Shown piece by piece: positions 31,636 through 43,770 of a DNA stretch of 64,000 nucleotides. Position 1 is the first letter of the stretch, and each line of letters opens with the position of its first letter. Under the pieces are notes generated by a model. That model had not been told where the DNA came from. It did not search any database and worked only from the letters and a program-made list of their open reading frames with translations. Position numbers and translations under genes: made by a program. This DNA is from Plecoglossus altivelis (Eukaryota > Chordata > Actinopteri > Osmeriformes > Plecoglossidae), in contig BROE01000020.1 of assembly GCA_036571765.1 (NCBI GenBank), positions 18,607,618-18,671,617 of the forward strand, read 5' to 3'.

Positions 31636-32560
31636 AACTCCTCACTCTCCCTTCCTCCCAACTCCTCTCTCTCCCTTCCGCCCAACTCCTCACTCTCCTC
31701 TCCCTTCCTCCCAACTCCTCTCTCTCCCTTCCTCCCAACTCCTCACTCTCCTCTCCCTTCCTCCCAACTCCTCACTCTCCTCTCCCTTCCTCCAAACTCC
31801 TCTCTCTCTTCCGCCCAACTCCTCACTCTCCTCTCCCTTCCTCCCAACTCCTCTCTCTCCTCTCCCTTCCTCCCAACTCCTCTCTCTCCTCTCCCTTCCT
31901 CCCAACTCCTCTCTCTCCCTTCCGCCCAACTCCTCACTCTCTCTCCCTTCCTCCAAACTCCTCACACTCTCTCCCTTTCTCCCAACTCATCTCCCTTTCT
32001 CCCAACAACTCACTCTCTCTCCCTTCCTCCCATCTCCTCACTCTCCTCTCCCTTCCTCCCATCTCCTCACTCTCTCCCTTTCTACCAATTCCTCTCCCTT
32101 TCTCCAAACTCCTCACTCTCTCTCCCTCCCTCCCTCCCAACTCCTCACTCTCTCTCCCTTCCTCCCAATTCCTCTCTCTCCCTTCCGCCCAATTCCTCAC
32201 TCTCCTCTCCCTTCCTCCAAACTCCTCACTCTCCTCTCCCTTCCTCCCAATTCCTCCCTCTCCTCTTCCTTCCTCCCAATTCCTCCCTCTCCTCTCCCTT
32301 TCTCCCAACCCCTCACTCTCTCTCCCTTCCTCCCAATTCCTCACTCTCTCTCCCTTCTTCCCAACTCCTAACTCTCTCTCCCTTCCTCCCAATTCCTCAC
32401 TCTCTCTCCCTTCCTCCCAATTCCTCACTCTCTCTCACTTCCTCCCAACTCCTCACTCTCCCTTTCTCCCAATTCCTCACTCTCTCTCCCTTCCTCCCAA
32501 CTCCTCACTCTCCCTTTCTCCCACCTCCTCTCTCTCCTCTCTCATCCTATCCCCTCCTAG
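31636..32560. repeat. Polypyrimidine minisatellite, about 25-30 bp unit, 920 bp
   Basis: Units of CTCTCCCTTCCTCCCAACTC and variants, with single or paired A as almost the only purines on the plus strand. The longest pyrimidine tract in the window. Confidence 0.95.
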
Positions 32561-33354
32561 CTATTTAGCTGCTAGCAGGTAGACAACAGAATACCAGATG
32601 CTTTTAGTAGAATTTAACATAATATATGAGGTCTTACAAAGCACACTTTCTGAAATAGTATTTTAACAAATTAAAAGAGTGATTCTGAGAGTAAAGGCAT
32701 GTGCATATGAAAGCCTTGCATGATATCTTGGTGACATAATAAATAAATTCAAAGAGAATGATTTGTCATTTGCATATTAAAGTGTAAAGCTCTTAATGTG
32801 ATTAGTATGTTTGGTTTTCCTGTGTATGGCTCCTCGTCAAAGCTTGTTGTCGTTCAGCAATGTTGACTCACATTAAAAAAATGACATTTTGGACCTTGGA
32901 TTTCATTCACTTAAATGAATATTCAAAAAAGTGTGAAGACAATCTGACATAAATGGAATGCATGGAATGGAATGCGTGAGCATGCTGTAAGCTGTAAGAA
33001 GATCAAAGTGATGCTAAGTGGATCTGCGGGCATTATATTCACATTCCATCCAACGTTGTGACTTCTGAAGCTGACAGTTATGGCGAAGCTTTAAAGCTAT
33101 TCAAGTCACTCCAGAATAAATACTGAGCGCTGTGCACCTCTCAATATTCATGTGATTAACTGCCAACCACTCCGAGATAAGAATCTTCTGGAGCAGAAGA
33201 AGAACAACTCAGGCAAGCAGACACCAGGATGGTGTGAATCTCCGCTTCACTGGTTCAGAGACAGGATTAAAGGATGATGATTGGTTGGTGGCGACAAACC
33301 GGACGAAAACACTGTTATTCTACATTAGAAGGCTCTCCAATGTGTAGGTTTACG
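32561..33354. other. AT-rich unique block, candidate conserved non-coding DNA
   Basis: Low-repeat DNA between two arrays, with TTTGCATATTAAA (near 32768), GTGCATATGAAAG and AATAAATAAATT. The content is enhancer-like, but conservation cannot be tested here. Confidence 0.3.
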
Positions 33355-34100
33355 CTCCAGCTCTGCTCCTGGAGAGATACCCTCCTGTAGGGTGACACTC
33401 CATCCCTGTTCCTGGAGAGATACCCTCCTGTAGGGTGACACTCCAGCCCTGCTCCTGGAGAGATACCTTCCTGAAGGATTACCCTTCAGCTCTGCTCCTG
33501 GAGAGATACCTTCCTGTAGGGTTACCCTTTAGCCTTGCTCCTGGAGAGATACCCTCCTGTAGGGTGACACTCCATCCCTGTTCCTGGAGAGATACCCTCC
33601 TGTAGGATTACACTCCAGCCCTGCTCCTGGAGAGATACCCTCCTGTAGGATTACCCTTCAGCTCTGCTCCTGGAGAGATACCTTCCTGTAGGATTACCCT
33701 TCAGCCCTGCTCCTGGAGAGATACCCTCCTGTAGGGTGACACTCCAACCCTGCTCCTGGAGAGATACCCTCCTGTAGGATTACCCTTCAGCCCTGCTCCT
33801 GGAGAGATACCCTCCTAAGGGTGACACTCCAACCCTGCTCCTGGAGAGATACCCTCCTGTAGGGTGACACTTCATCCCTGTTCCTGGAGAGATACCCTCC
33901 TGTAGGGTTACACTCCAACCCTGCTCCTGGAGAGATACCCTCCTGTAGGGTGACACTCCAGCCCTACTCCTGGAGAGATACCCTCCTGTAGGGCGACACT
34001 CCAGCCCTGCTCCTGGAGAGATACCCTCCTGTAGGGTAGGGGATACCCTCCTGTAGGGTATTTCCAGCCCTGCTCCTGGAGAGATTACACTCCAACTCTC
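33355..34100. repeat. 43-bp minisatellite, orientation A, about 16 copies
   Basis: Each unit contains CTCCTGGAGAGATACCCTCC, TGTAGGGTGACACTCC and AGCCCTG. Copies differ at a few positions (GTGACAC or ATTACCC, GCTC or GTTC). The right flank (34101-34255) reads like the far end of a fish hAT MITE (CTACAGGATGACAAGAGG, CACCCCTG), suggesting the array grew from inside such an element. Confidence 0.96.
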
Positions 34101-34510
34101 CTTTCTCCATCTCCAGAGGTAACCAACCAAATTAATCTTGACAGTGAGGTAATTACATGAATATCAGAAATGGAATTATTAAAATATCTTATTATGTCAA
34201 ATTAGAGTTGACAAAAAACCCCTACAGGATGACAAGAGGGCTAGGCACCCCTGCTATAGAATCTAATAACATATCACATAATATGATATCATATTTTATT
34301 ACAGCAAATCTATATTTGTGATGGTTCTTGGTCTACACCTGTCACTGTAATTAAAATAAAATGTTGGATGATGCAACAATATGCTGGCCCCATTACTAAG
34401 ATGAATCTAGATTAGATTTTACATGAGGTAACCTCTCACCCCCTGACCGCTCTCTGAGGAAAGATCAAATCTGGATATACTGCCCCCCTCCCCTCCCACA
34501 TAATCTCCCT
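34101..34510. other. Unique AT-rich sequence with MITE-like end
   Basis: 34210-34260 resembles the terminal part of the MITE family related to the 43-bp repeat. The remainder is unrecognised. Confidence 0.45.
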
Positions 34511-34671
34511 CTTATCTTCCTCTCTCTCTCTCTGTCTCTCTCTCTCTTTCTCTCTGTCTCTCTCTCTCCCTCTCTGTCTCTCTCTCTCTTTCTCTGTCTC
34601 TCCCTCTCTCTGTCTCTCTCTCTCTTTCTCTCTCTCTGTCTCTATCTCTCTTTCTCTCTGTCTCTCTCTCC

Positions 34672-34702
<31 letters not shown>

Positions 34703-34779
34703 TCTCTGTCTCTCTCTCTCTTTCTCTCTGTCTCTCTCTCTCTCTGTCTCTCTCTCTCTTTCTCTCTGTCTCTCTCTCA
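34511..34779. repeat. (CT)n with GTCT interruptions
   Basis: CTCTCTGTCTCTCTCTCT-type microsatellite. Confidence 0.95.
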
Positions 34780-35975
34780 CGCACATATCAACAAGCTGGA
34801 GTTCTCTCAGAACAACACAGAACACAGACAGGCTTGGACAGGTCATTTAAATAAAAAAAAGATGTGTTTTTATTCTCCTGCACCCTCCAACGTCTCCAAC
34901 TCACGTTGTTAACATTTACGGAGAAGATGGTCAAGGATCTCCAAGGAGTTTTATGCAACCGAAGGCCATGTTTTCTAAGTCAGGAGCCGAGCTCTGGTGT
35001 GGCTGAGTTTACTGTGCGTGAGGGTATCCATCAGTCCCCGAAACATGTGTGTGGAGAATTAGGTAGTTGTTTGTTCCAAAACGTGCAAATTAAAACAGTC
35101 CACCTTCCTCTCTCTCAAGTACATACACACACATACACTAGATGTATTATCTGTTTATACTGTACGTGTGTGTCAACTGCAGTTTTTTAGACAGCATGAC
35201 AGCCTTACATTAGATGGTTCATAACAACACAATCGATACTATTCTCCATCTCTCACTCTAATACTTATAATATTAATATGATTTACTACTACTAATAATA
35301 ATATGTAAATATTAGAAAGTGTCTGGGAACACCTGTGACCTTGTCAACCCCTCGTAACGGACACTGGCGTCATCACGCCAGCAGGGTGCCTCGTCTGTGG
35401 CGAGCGAAAACACGTGTTTACGAGGGGTGCGGTAGCCAAGGCCAGGTCAGAGAAGCGCAGATCAAACTCCCGTGAGGAAATAAGACGAAAGAGGAAGCTG
35501 TTACATGTGAAAAGCTTTTAAAGAAAAGACATTTAAATGGACTCCATAAACTCAACTCCACCAACGCGCAAATAACAGTGTTTGTGTCACGTGCGTGATG
35601 TTACTACAACAGTGGCCAAACAAAGTAACAACAGACGTAATGACTGTGCACTGGAATTAACCTTGTTTGTGCTTCCGCTTCAAGCGCTGTAGTCTAGTAA
35701 GAGGTTTTGTGGTCTAGAGCGAGCTCGTTTGGCATGAAGCAGTTTAGAAACAAAGCTTCGAGAGTGTCCGGGGTGAGAGCAGGGAGAGCCCTGATAGGCC
35801 GAGCGGAGCGTGATGGCAGCCTATGTTCCACCACCTGACTGTCCAGCGAGACTCGGATGAGAGTCAGTCTCATACCTGCTGCATTATTTACTCCACAGCC
35901 AGCCAGGCCCCACCTTCGCTTGCTCCCCACAGAAGTAGCTTTGCATGCAGGCATGAATAATTTAGGAGACCAGCA
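34780..35975. other. Unique sequence, no gene recognised
   Basis: Low-repeat DNA of about 1.2 kb. It includes an imperfect inverted repeat at 35345-35440 (CCCTCGTAA and TTTACGAGGG). No exon supported. Confidence 0.5.
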
Positions 35976-36592
35976 CGGTGAGTGGGAACAGAGGAAGGGA
36001 AAGTGCCAAAAGAGGAGGAGGAGGGAGGGAGGAGGGAGACGGGGGAGAGGAGGGAGGAGAAAGGGGGAGGAGAGAGGGGGGAAGAAGGGAGGAGAAAGGG
36101 GGAGGAGAGAGAGAGTGGAAGAGAGGGAGGAGAGATTGGTGAAAGGAGAGAGGAGAGGGGGAAAGGAGGGAGCAGAGGGGGTGGAGAAGGGAGGAAAAAG
36201 GGGGGAGGAGAGAGAGTGGAAGAGAGGGGAGGAGAGATTGAGGAAAGGGGGGAGGAGAGGGGAAAGGGAGGGAGGAGAGATGGGAGAGAGAAGAGAGGAG
36301 TGCGGGGAGAAGAGAGAGTGGGAGAGGAGGGAGAGGAGAGGGGGAAGGGAGGGAGGGGAGAGGAGAGAGGGGTAGAGGAGGAGAATGGAGGAAGTGGAGA
36401 GGAGAGAGTGGGGAGGGGAGATGGGTGAAAATTGCAGATAGGGATAAGGAGATAAGAGGGGAGGAGTAAGGAGAGGCGATGAGGGGGGAAAGGAGAGGAA
36501 GGGAGAAAAAGAGGGGGTAGGCAATAGGGGGAAGGGAGAGAGGATTGTGAAAAAAGGAGAAAGGGGGGGGAGGAAAGGGAGGAAGAGAGCGC
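35976..36592. repeat. Polypurine tract, about 610 bp
   Basis: GGGAGGAGAAAGGGGGAGGAGAG-like low complexity, nearly all purine on the plus strand. Opposite in strand sense to the tract at 31.6-32.6 kb. Confidence 0.95.
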
Positions 36593-36889
36593 CAATTGCA
36601 TGGAACGTTAGTAGAAAAGGGGCAGAGCAAGCTAATCTGGGTGAAACTCTGCTCACATCAGCAAGCAAGTCGCCCGTGAACAACTGCTACACGACACAAA
36701 AAGCACACAGATGAATAAAAAAGAGGTTTGGGGCCGCAGAGGAAGATAAACCCAAACTTAGCATCTGTGTCCCTGATTTGGCGCTATGCCACATCGCTGC
36801 TATGAGAACATGACTGACCAGGAGCAGGTCCTTCACTCTGACCATCCAAACACTGCTAGAAACATAAACGATACGAATGGATGTTTCAT
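36593..36889. other. Unique sequence
   Basis: No feature recognised. Confidence 0.5.
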
Positions 36890-36987
36890 TGTGTGTGTGT
36901 GTGTGTATATATTGTGTGTATGTGGGTGTGTGTGTGTGTATTGTGTGTTTGTGTGTGTGTGTGTGTGGGTGTGTGTCTGTGTGGGTT
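36890..36987. repeat. (TG)n microsatellite
   Basis: Imperfect TG repeat directly before the 43-bp array. Confidence 0.93.
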
Positions 36988-36989
36988 GG

Positions 36990-37600
36990 GGGTAACAGGA
37001 GGGTATCACTCCAGGAGCAGGGTTGGAGAGTAACCCTACAGGAGGGTATCTCTTTAGTAGCAGGGTTGGAGTGTAACCCCACAGGAGGGTATCACTCCAG
37101 GAGCAGGGTTGGAGTGTAACCCCACAGGAGGGTATCTCTCCAGGAGCAGGGCTGGAGTGTAACCCCACAGGAGGGTATCTCTCCAGGAGCAGGGTTGGAG
37201 TGTCACCCTAAATGTGGGTATCTCTCCAAGAGCAGGGTCTGAGAGTAGCCCAACAGGAGGGTATCTCTCCAGGAGCAGGGTCTGAGAGTAGCCCAACAGG
37301 AGGGTATCTCTCCAGGAGCAGGGTCTGAGAGTAGCCCCACAGGAGGGTATCTCTCCAGGAGCAGGGCTGGAGTGTAACCCCACAGGAGGGTATCTCTCCA
37401 GGAGCAGGGCTGGAGTGTAACCCCACAGGAGGGTATCTCTCCAGGAGCAGGGCTGGAGTGTAACCCCACAGGAGGGTATCTCTCCAGGAGCAGGGTTGGG
37501 GTGTAACTCTACAGGAGGGTATCTCTCCAGGAGCAGAGCTGGAGTGTAACCCCACAGGAGGGTATCTCTTTAGTAGCAGGGCTGGAGTGTAACCCTGCCG
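36990..37600. repeat. 43-bp minisatellite, orientation B, about 14 copies
   Basis: Units contain GGAGGGTATCTCTCCAGGAG, CAGGGCTGGAGTG and TAACCCCACA, the reverse complement of the unit at 33355-34100. The two arrays form a large inverted repeat with a 2.9-kb spacer. Confidence 0.96.
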
Positions 37601-37647
37601 GAAGCCAAATAAATCTCAGCACGATTAGAGCTGGAAATTGTGGAGGT

Positions 37648-37776
37648 TTGGGCTTAGCGGTTAGAGATTTTAACAGCAGATCAAGAGGTGGTTACTGGTT
37701 CGAATCCCCCCCTCACCTTCCTCCCTGTGTACGTATCTTTGGGTAACAGCGTCTGGTAAATGACCATGTTATTCTG
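37648..37776 (+). mobile_element. tRNA-derived SINE
   Basis: A-box-like TTAGCGGTTAGAG, then CAGATCAAGAGG, B-box GGTTCGAATCC, and the tail AACAGCGTCTGGTAAATGAC. These are the head and tail of a common teleost SINE type. The cloverleaf is degenerate, so it is not called as a functional tRNA. Confidence 0.78.
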
Positions 37777-39187
37777 AGTTCAGATGGTGCGTGATATACA
37801 TGCACAGAACACTGATGGAGCTTTGAGACGTTAGAGAAAATCAACCAATCAAAGGAGTTCTTAAATTATTGCAGGAACCAATTAGTGAGGTTTAAACATT
37901 GCTCACCATCTACTGAAGTCCTGTCGTAGTATTAAAATATGACAAAATATTTGAGTAATTTTTCCACTGTGAGCGATTTAATATGAGCTGTTAAAGAGGG
38001 AGGCCTTTGAGGAAGGCTCAGAATAATTGGATATCTAATTGGATGTCTAATTGGATGTCTAATTGAGTTCCCAGACATGTTTGGACAGTATGATTCTCAG
38101 AGCAATTTTGAAGGTTTAATTTGACTCATTACAAGAAGTAAGTCGTGCGTTGTCCCTGCTCAGGGAACGCAAACGACAAATCTGAAACAAAGAAAAGACA
38201 CGGCTGTTAGATCTCCTATTGGAGCCCCACAGTCTGACTCGACTAAATCCAAAACAATGGAGACAAGAAACCTTTACATTCGGTAGCGCTTCAGATTAAG
38301 ACGCACACAAAAAAAAGGTTAATATTTTCAGACTCATCTGTTACCAAAACAGTTACTTTTACCCACTTGTGAGCTGAAAGTCTCTAATTAAACCTGAAAG
38401 ACCATTGGTGGGTCATCAGTTTACCTTCATAAGAGGTGCAAAAATTATCTCTGTGTTAATTTATTCCTCTTTTTTTTACCCCTTCCTTTTTTTTCAGTCT
38501 TTTCTCTTTTACGCCTGCAGATGTGCAAGCGAGCTGTTGTTTGGCCACTGCTTGACAAGCCCTGGTGCATCCTGGGAGTTGAGGCAGTCAGGCAGCAAGA
38601 GTGGAGCTAAAAGAATCTTTTTCAACCTAAAGCCAGTTACATTTTTTGACATGCCTGCTTAATTCGCTTCTAAAGTTCCTTCAAGAGATTGTGTTCTGCG
38701 CCAGTCCTTTGTGTGTCCCAGGGGAACACCGGTCTTGTTGTTATTTACAGGACACTCCCCTGACTGTTAACTCCCATTCATTTGAAGCGTAAATGAGGGC
38801 ACATTTTTAGGGTGAGTGTGCACCACACTTTCAAGAGGGAGTTGAGTCGAATGTTTATTCATCTGGCCTGTAGTCAGTTAGGTGAGACAACGTCTTCAGA
38901 CTCCTGATGAACATGCTGCTGCATATAATCACAGACTATCTAAGAGGTATTAGGAGGAAATCCGTATCTTCTAAGACACCTAAATGATCTGATGTGTGCA
39001 GAAGACGCGTTTAAAACATTTTCCTCGTCCTAAAACCAGCATCGTTTTGGAGACAAGCCAATCAAATCAATTTTACAACTTCCACATAACAACGCCCATC
39101 TTCATCTATTATGTCAGGCACCTTGCGTGTGTCTGTGACACAAAAAGAGATGGGACTTGAACCCAGAGTGACAGCTGGATGGAGGGG
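37777..39187. other. AT-rich unique block
   Basis: About 1.4 kb almost free of simple repeats. TCTAATTGGATG is repeated three times at 38025-38066. It contains several homeodomain-type TAATT cores. No exon found; candidate non-coding regulatory DNA only by texture. Confidence 0.4.
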
Positions 39188-39345
39188 AGCGTGGAGCTAA
39201 GCGGTTAGAGCCGTTGACTGCAGAACGGGAGCTCGCACGACCAAATCCCCCCCACCCCCACCACCACCACCCCCTTCTCCCTCTCCTGCACATTTCTCTG
39301 GATGAAAGTGACTGTATTATTATTTTAGAATGAAGCGTAGAACAG
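39188..39345 (+). mobile_element. Degenerate tRNA-derived SINE
   Basis: AGCTAAGCGGTTAGAGCC (A-box region), GACTGCAGAACGGGAGC, CCAAATCCCCCC (B-box region), a C-rich middle and the tail TCTCTGGATGAAAGTGAC. Same family as the copy at 37648. Confidence 0.7.
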
Positions 39346-39519
39346 GGTGGAACCGGTGCTGGTTCTGCGGATGCCAGAGTGACCGTTCTGGCTACCATGT
39401 TCACTGGGCATGACTTGAAAGCCTGCCACTTTCCAGCCTGTTCTGTGAAGCTGGCGAGATTGACGTTCGGTAGAACTGGCGTTCCAGTGTCTATGCTCGC
39501 AGCGACGTCTCTACGGTCG

Positions 39520-39558
39520 TGCCAGAGCCCGTGTCAGAGCCCGTGTCAGAGCCCGTGT
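39520..39558. repeat. 12-bp tandem repeat, about three copies
   Basis: CAGAGCCCGTGT repeats within a CpG-rich stretch (39480-39610). Confidence 0.9.
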
Positions 39559-39682
39559 CAACCCGCGCACGCACGCGCAGCCACGTCGACACGCGACATC
39601 GCGGAAGGCTTCGCTAAGGGCAGATGGTGTCCTGTAAATGTGGAAGTCACTCCGTAGCAATGTACAGCAAACAAGGAAACAG

Positions 39683-39768
39683 TTTAGCATGTTGAACGCT
39701 AGCATGTTGAATGCTAGCATGTTGAACGCTAGCATGTTGAACGCTAGCATGTTGAACGCTAGCTCGGC
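39683..39768. repeat. 15-bp tandem repeat, about five copies
   Basis: Units of TAGCATGTTGAACGC. Each junction gives GCTAGC, a perfect palindrome. Confidence 0.95.
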
Positions 39769-41045
39769 AGGTCATATGCTTGTTTAATCACGTGGCATGA
39801 CGAGCGACACTTGGAGCGCCTCAATATTTGCCCTGTCGCAACGACACCAAACTGACACTCCCCGAGAGATATCCTGAAAAGTGTCGTCGCGGCGCCCGTC
39901 TCCCGTGTTGCAGATATACGAAGAGCGTTGACCTTCGACCTTAGCGATGTCCCGGCCTGGTGTTAGAAACAGCATGACAGGGTCACGTGTCTGAACCATC
40001 AGCCCTGTAGCAGGGACAAGTAGAACAGCCTGAGGGCCCACCAGATGGCGTTTGTGTTGAAATGTGTGTGGGGTTTGGGTGTTTGTGTGTGTCTATGTGC
40101 AAGCAAAGGGCTGTCATGAATGGCTACACGTGTTTGTGTGTGGGACTGCATGAGTGTGTGAAATGCGCATGTGTGTGTGCATGGTTGGTTTGGTTTGTCT
40201 TGTGTATGCATTCTCAGAAGCATTGCTGTTTCAAATACTGAAAATGGGGTTTATCCCATTTTTATATCAACATTCTTTGCATTCTATCTGAGTTGTTGCT
40301 ACCAATATATGAATGTTTATTTTTTTTCAACATTTTGACATTTTTGGGAACATTAAAAAATGGTTGTTTTTTTCCAGAAATTTCTTTTCACACGTAACAC
40401 CAAAAGTTTCAATTCATAGACATATCTCTGTTCCTTGATATGGTTTCTCTACTTCCTGGTGTTACCACTTCCTGTTTATAGTTTCTCCACTTCCTGTTTA
40501 TGGTGTGTCTACGTCCTGTTTATGAAATCTCCACTGCTCTCCCCTAAACAGAGTTGGCGGCTGTCTCATGTTGCTAACACACCCTGTTGAACTGATTAAT
40601 TCAAAGCTGCAAGGTGTTTTAATCATGGTGTCAAGTGATCTGGCGATGCACAGACTGGCTGTCTGAATGTATTCCACATGTGATGTGTGTGTGTCTTCAG
40701 GCAAGGGAGGTCAGGTGGGATTACGGCTGGATGAACCCTGCTACGCTGGGACGCTTAATGAGCCGCTAGCCCCTCCATCCATTCCTCTGTTCCTTTTCAA
40801 TCTCTCCATTTCCTCCCCTTGGAAATCCATCATCCCATCCATCTCTCTCTCTCTCTTTTTCTCCATCTCTCATTGCTATGTAGACTTTTTTTGGGGGGGA
40901 GAGGGGGTCCATTTCCACAGTTTTGTGTATATATTGTATTCTGTAACTTTATGTATCTGGCTCATATCACAATGTAATTTCCCACAGGGGATTAACAGTT
41001 ATTCATCCATCCCACAATCCATCCATCAATCCATCAACTGTTGGA
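39769..41045. other. Mostly unique sequence
   Basis: Includes TG-rich DNA at 40055-40200, a threefold CTTCCTGTTTAT-type repeat near 40445-40530, and a CT-rich stretch at 40790-40870. No exon recognised. Confidence 0.5.
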
Positions 41046-41270
41046 TACTGACATGAGATGAAACCTGGTGACTGGTTGGTTTGATGAGAGGAATCTGGTG
41101 ATTGGCTGGTTTGATGAGAGGAAGCCAGGTGATTGGCTGGTTGGATGAGAGGAAGCCTGGTGATTGGTTGGTTGAATGAGAGGAAGCCAGGTGATTGGTG
41201 GGTTGGATGAGAGGAACCCTGCTGATTGGTTGGTTGGATAAGAGGAAGCCCGATGATTGGTTGGTTTGTG
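41046..41270. repeat. 32-bp minisatellite
   Basis: About seven copies with GGTGATTGGTTGGTTGGATG and AGAGGAAGCC. Confidence 0.95.
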
Positions 41271-41855
41271 GTGCTAGTCAGTAGGAAAAGTGAAAACCAA
41301 GATTGTAGAAACTGCCACAACATTCTGTGGTAAATACCAGCACTGCACGGGTTCCCATGTTATCCTAGCGAACATCAGAACAACGTTCAGGCTCGCTTCG
41401 TCATTAAATACAAATCTTCTTCTTCTTCTGAAGATTCCGCTGAGCTGCTCAGCGATCGGATGGAAACCGTCACCTCCCCAGACAAAACGCTGAACAGAAA
41501 TACCTTATTTTCAGACGAGGATTGAAGACGTTTCAAATGAACGTGCTGACATGCAGCTGATCTGAGTTATTTTTGTCCTTTGACCTTGGTCGTAGAGTTG
41601 GTCTGCGCGCCTGCAGGAGAGACTGTTGTCGTGGCAGTAATCCCACACAAGGACCCTTAGTCTTAAAACATCGTTGAACTACCAATTATAGGAAGATTCA
41701 GTAAATAATGCATGGAAACGCAGCCAGCTAACTGGAAGCTGCTCAGTCACACATCACACATCTTCAGAAGCGCTGTTTGAGCCTTCCAGGCCCCCATACC
41801 ACTGAGGCTGTAAGCTATTAAAAAAACTCATGTGGTGAGAAGTACAAGACAGACT
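41271..41855. other. Unique sequence
   Basis: No feature recognised. Confidence 0.5.
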
Positions 41856-42310
41856 CTCGGGAGGGAGGTGTAGGGTGGCAGGGAGGTGGGTGACGGAGAG
41901 GGAGGGAGGGACGGGGAGGGGAGATGGGAGACGGAGAGGGAGGGAGGGACGGGAGGGACGAGGCAGAGGAGGAGAGAGTGAGCGAAGGGTTTGTGCTGTG
42001 TACAGGGGAGCTGTTGGAGCACAATGTTAGAGCAGCGTGTCTACTGTCAATCCACAACATAGAAATACTCAAAGATAGAGAGTGATATGCAGAGATGGAG
42101 AGAGAGATGGAGAGAGATAGTGATACACAGAGATGGATAGAGAGATGAAGAGAGATATATAGAGATAGATTGAGCGCTAGAGATAAAGATACATATACGT
42201 ATATAGATAAAGAGAATGAGACAGAGACATTAGTTAATGCGCGTCAGTGAAAGCACAGTCGGTCAGATGCAAATCTACCGTTTGCTAAGTGTGAAAGAGA
42301 GAGGGGGTGT
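41856..42310. repeat. Purine-rich and GATA/GAGA-rich low complexity
   Basis: GGGAGGGAGGGACGGGAGG-type DNA to 41985, including a duplicated GACGGAGAGGGAGGGAGG block. After a short unique part, AGAGATAGTGATACACAGAG repeats from about 42070 to 42235. Confidence 0.8.
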
Positions 42311-42745
42311 TTTTTACATATTACAAACCAGGGGACAATTGTGCTGAAAGTCAGTTGGGTGAGTGACAGGAGCCAGGTAACGCCTTGGTAAAGCCAGCTC
42401 TTCGAGTCGAAGCAGGACAGAACTGGTGTGAACCGGTTGGAGTGGCGGCTAGCGAGTGCTGGGGGGGGAACTCCTGTGTACCCCCTCGTTAAAGACCGAT
42501 GTCCCAGGGCATGTGACTACACACCCCATCTCTGGTCCTGGAGCAGATCTCTCTCTGCTCCCAGTCCCCTAGTCCCTTCCCTCCGCTTTCGCCACACTTA
42601 ACAGTGTTTCCCGCTTAGAGCTGCCCATATTCAGCAGGCCCATATTCAGCTGGCCCGCGGGACAAGTCGTGCACATATGCTGGGAGCTCAGGCTATTAAA
42701 TAAATACACATTCACAAGTTCAATCTGTGAGGTTTGGCATGGCTC
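42311..42745. other. Unique sequence
   Basis: Nothing recognised with confidence. AGCAGGCCCATATTCAGC is repeated in part near 42630. Confidence 0.5.
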
Positions 42746-43235
42746 CGTGCTCTCTCCCTCTCTCCACCTCTCTCTGTTACTCTGTCGTTCTCTCCCCCTC
42801 TCTCTCTCCCTCTTATTCTATCGTTCTCCCCCCTCTCTCTTTTCCCTCGCCCTCTCGATGCCTCTTTTTTTCTCTCTGTCTTTCTGTTTCCATCTCTCTC
42901 TCTCTCATTCGCTTTCTCTTTCCCTCTCTCCCATTCCCCACATCTCTCCCCTTCTCTGTCTCTCCCTCTCTGTCCCCCACATATTTCTACCTCTCTTTAC
43001 CCCCATCTCTCCCCCTCTCTGTCTCCCCCTCTCCACCCCATCTCACCCCCTCCCTGACCCCCCATGTCTCCCTCTCTATCTCCCCCTGACCCCCTATCTG
43101 TCCCACTCTCTATCTCTCCCTGTCCTCCCTCACACTCCTCCTATTTGTCTCTCCCTCCCTGTCTCCCACATCTCTCCACTTAGACCACTCTCCCTCCCTC
43201 CCTCTCTCCCTCCTTTCCTCCCCCCCCTCTCTGTA
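42746..43235. repeat. Polypyrimidine tract
   Basis: CTCTCCCCCTCTCTGTCTCC-type low complexity, about 490 bp. Confidence 0.93.
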
Positions 43236-43488
43236 ATCACTGCTGTTATAGCAGGTGTGGGGAATGCCTGTCCTGGGCGGTCAGGACTCTGACCCCTGCT
43301 CCACGCCTGCTCTTTTAAACCTAATCCACAGGATTAAACACAGCTCTGGGGATGATCGATGCACACAGGCTGATTGGCCCAACAGATGGGTTTTAGAGGG
43401 AAAAGTATCTTTAATCAATCCAGTTTAAGCATTGTTTACAGGGTCCTGCTGAACACAGAGCATGGTCAGCAGAGAGGGCTGGATGAGG

Positions 43489-43770
43489 GTGGATGAGGAG
43501 AGAGAGAGAGAGCGAGAAGAGAGAGAGAGAGAGACAGAGAGTGAGAGACAGAGACAGAGAGAAAGAAAGAGAGACAGAGAGAGACAGAGAGAGAGAGAGA
43601 GAAAGGAAGAGACAGAGAGAGAGAGAGAGAGAGAAAAGGAAGAGAGAGAGAGAGGAGAGAGAAGAGAGAGAAAGAAAGAGACAAGAGAGAGAGAGAGCAG
43701 AAAGAGAGACAAGAGAGCAGAGAGAAGAGAGAGGAGAGACGAGGAGAGGAGAGGAGAGAGAGAGAGGTTT
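43489..43770. repeat. (GA)n-rich polypurine tract
   Basis: GAGAGACAGAGAGAAAG-type microsatellite, the strand-reversed partner of the pyrimidine tract 250 bp upstream. Confidence 0.95.

Noticed and set aside
30948..32582. A 544-codon plus-strand open frame
   Set aside because: It spans a TG tract and a pyrimidine minisatellite. The Cys/Val then Leu/Ser composition follows the repeats exactly.
37648..37720. A functional tRNA gene
   Set aside because: A- and B-box motifs are present but the cloverleaf stems do not pair well and a SINE tail follows.
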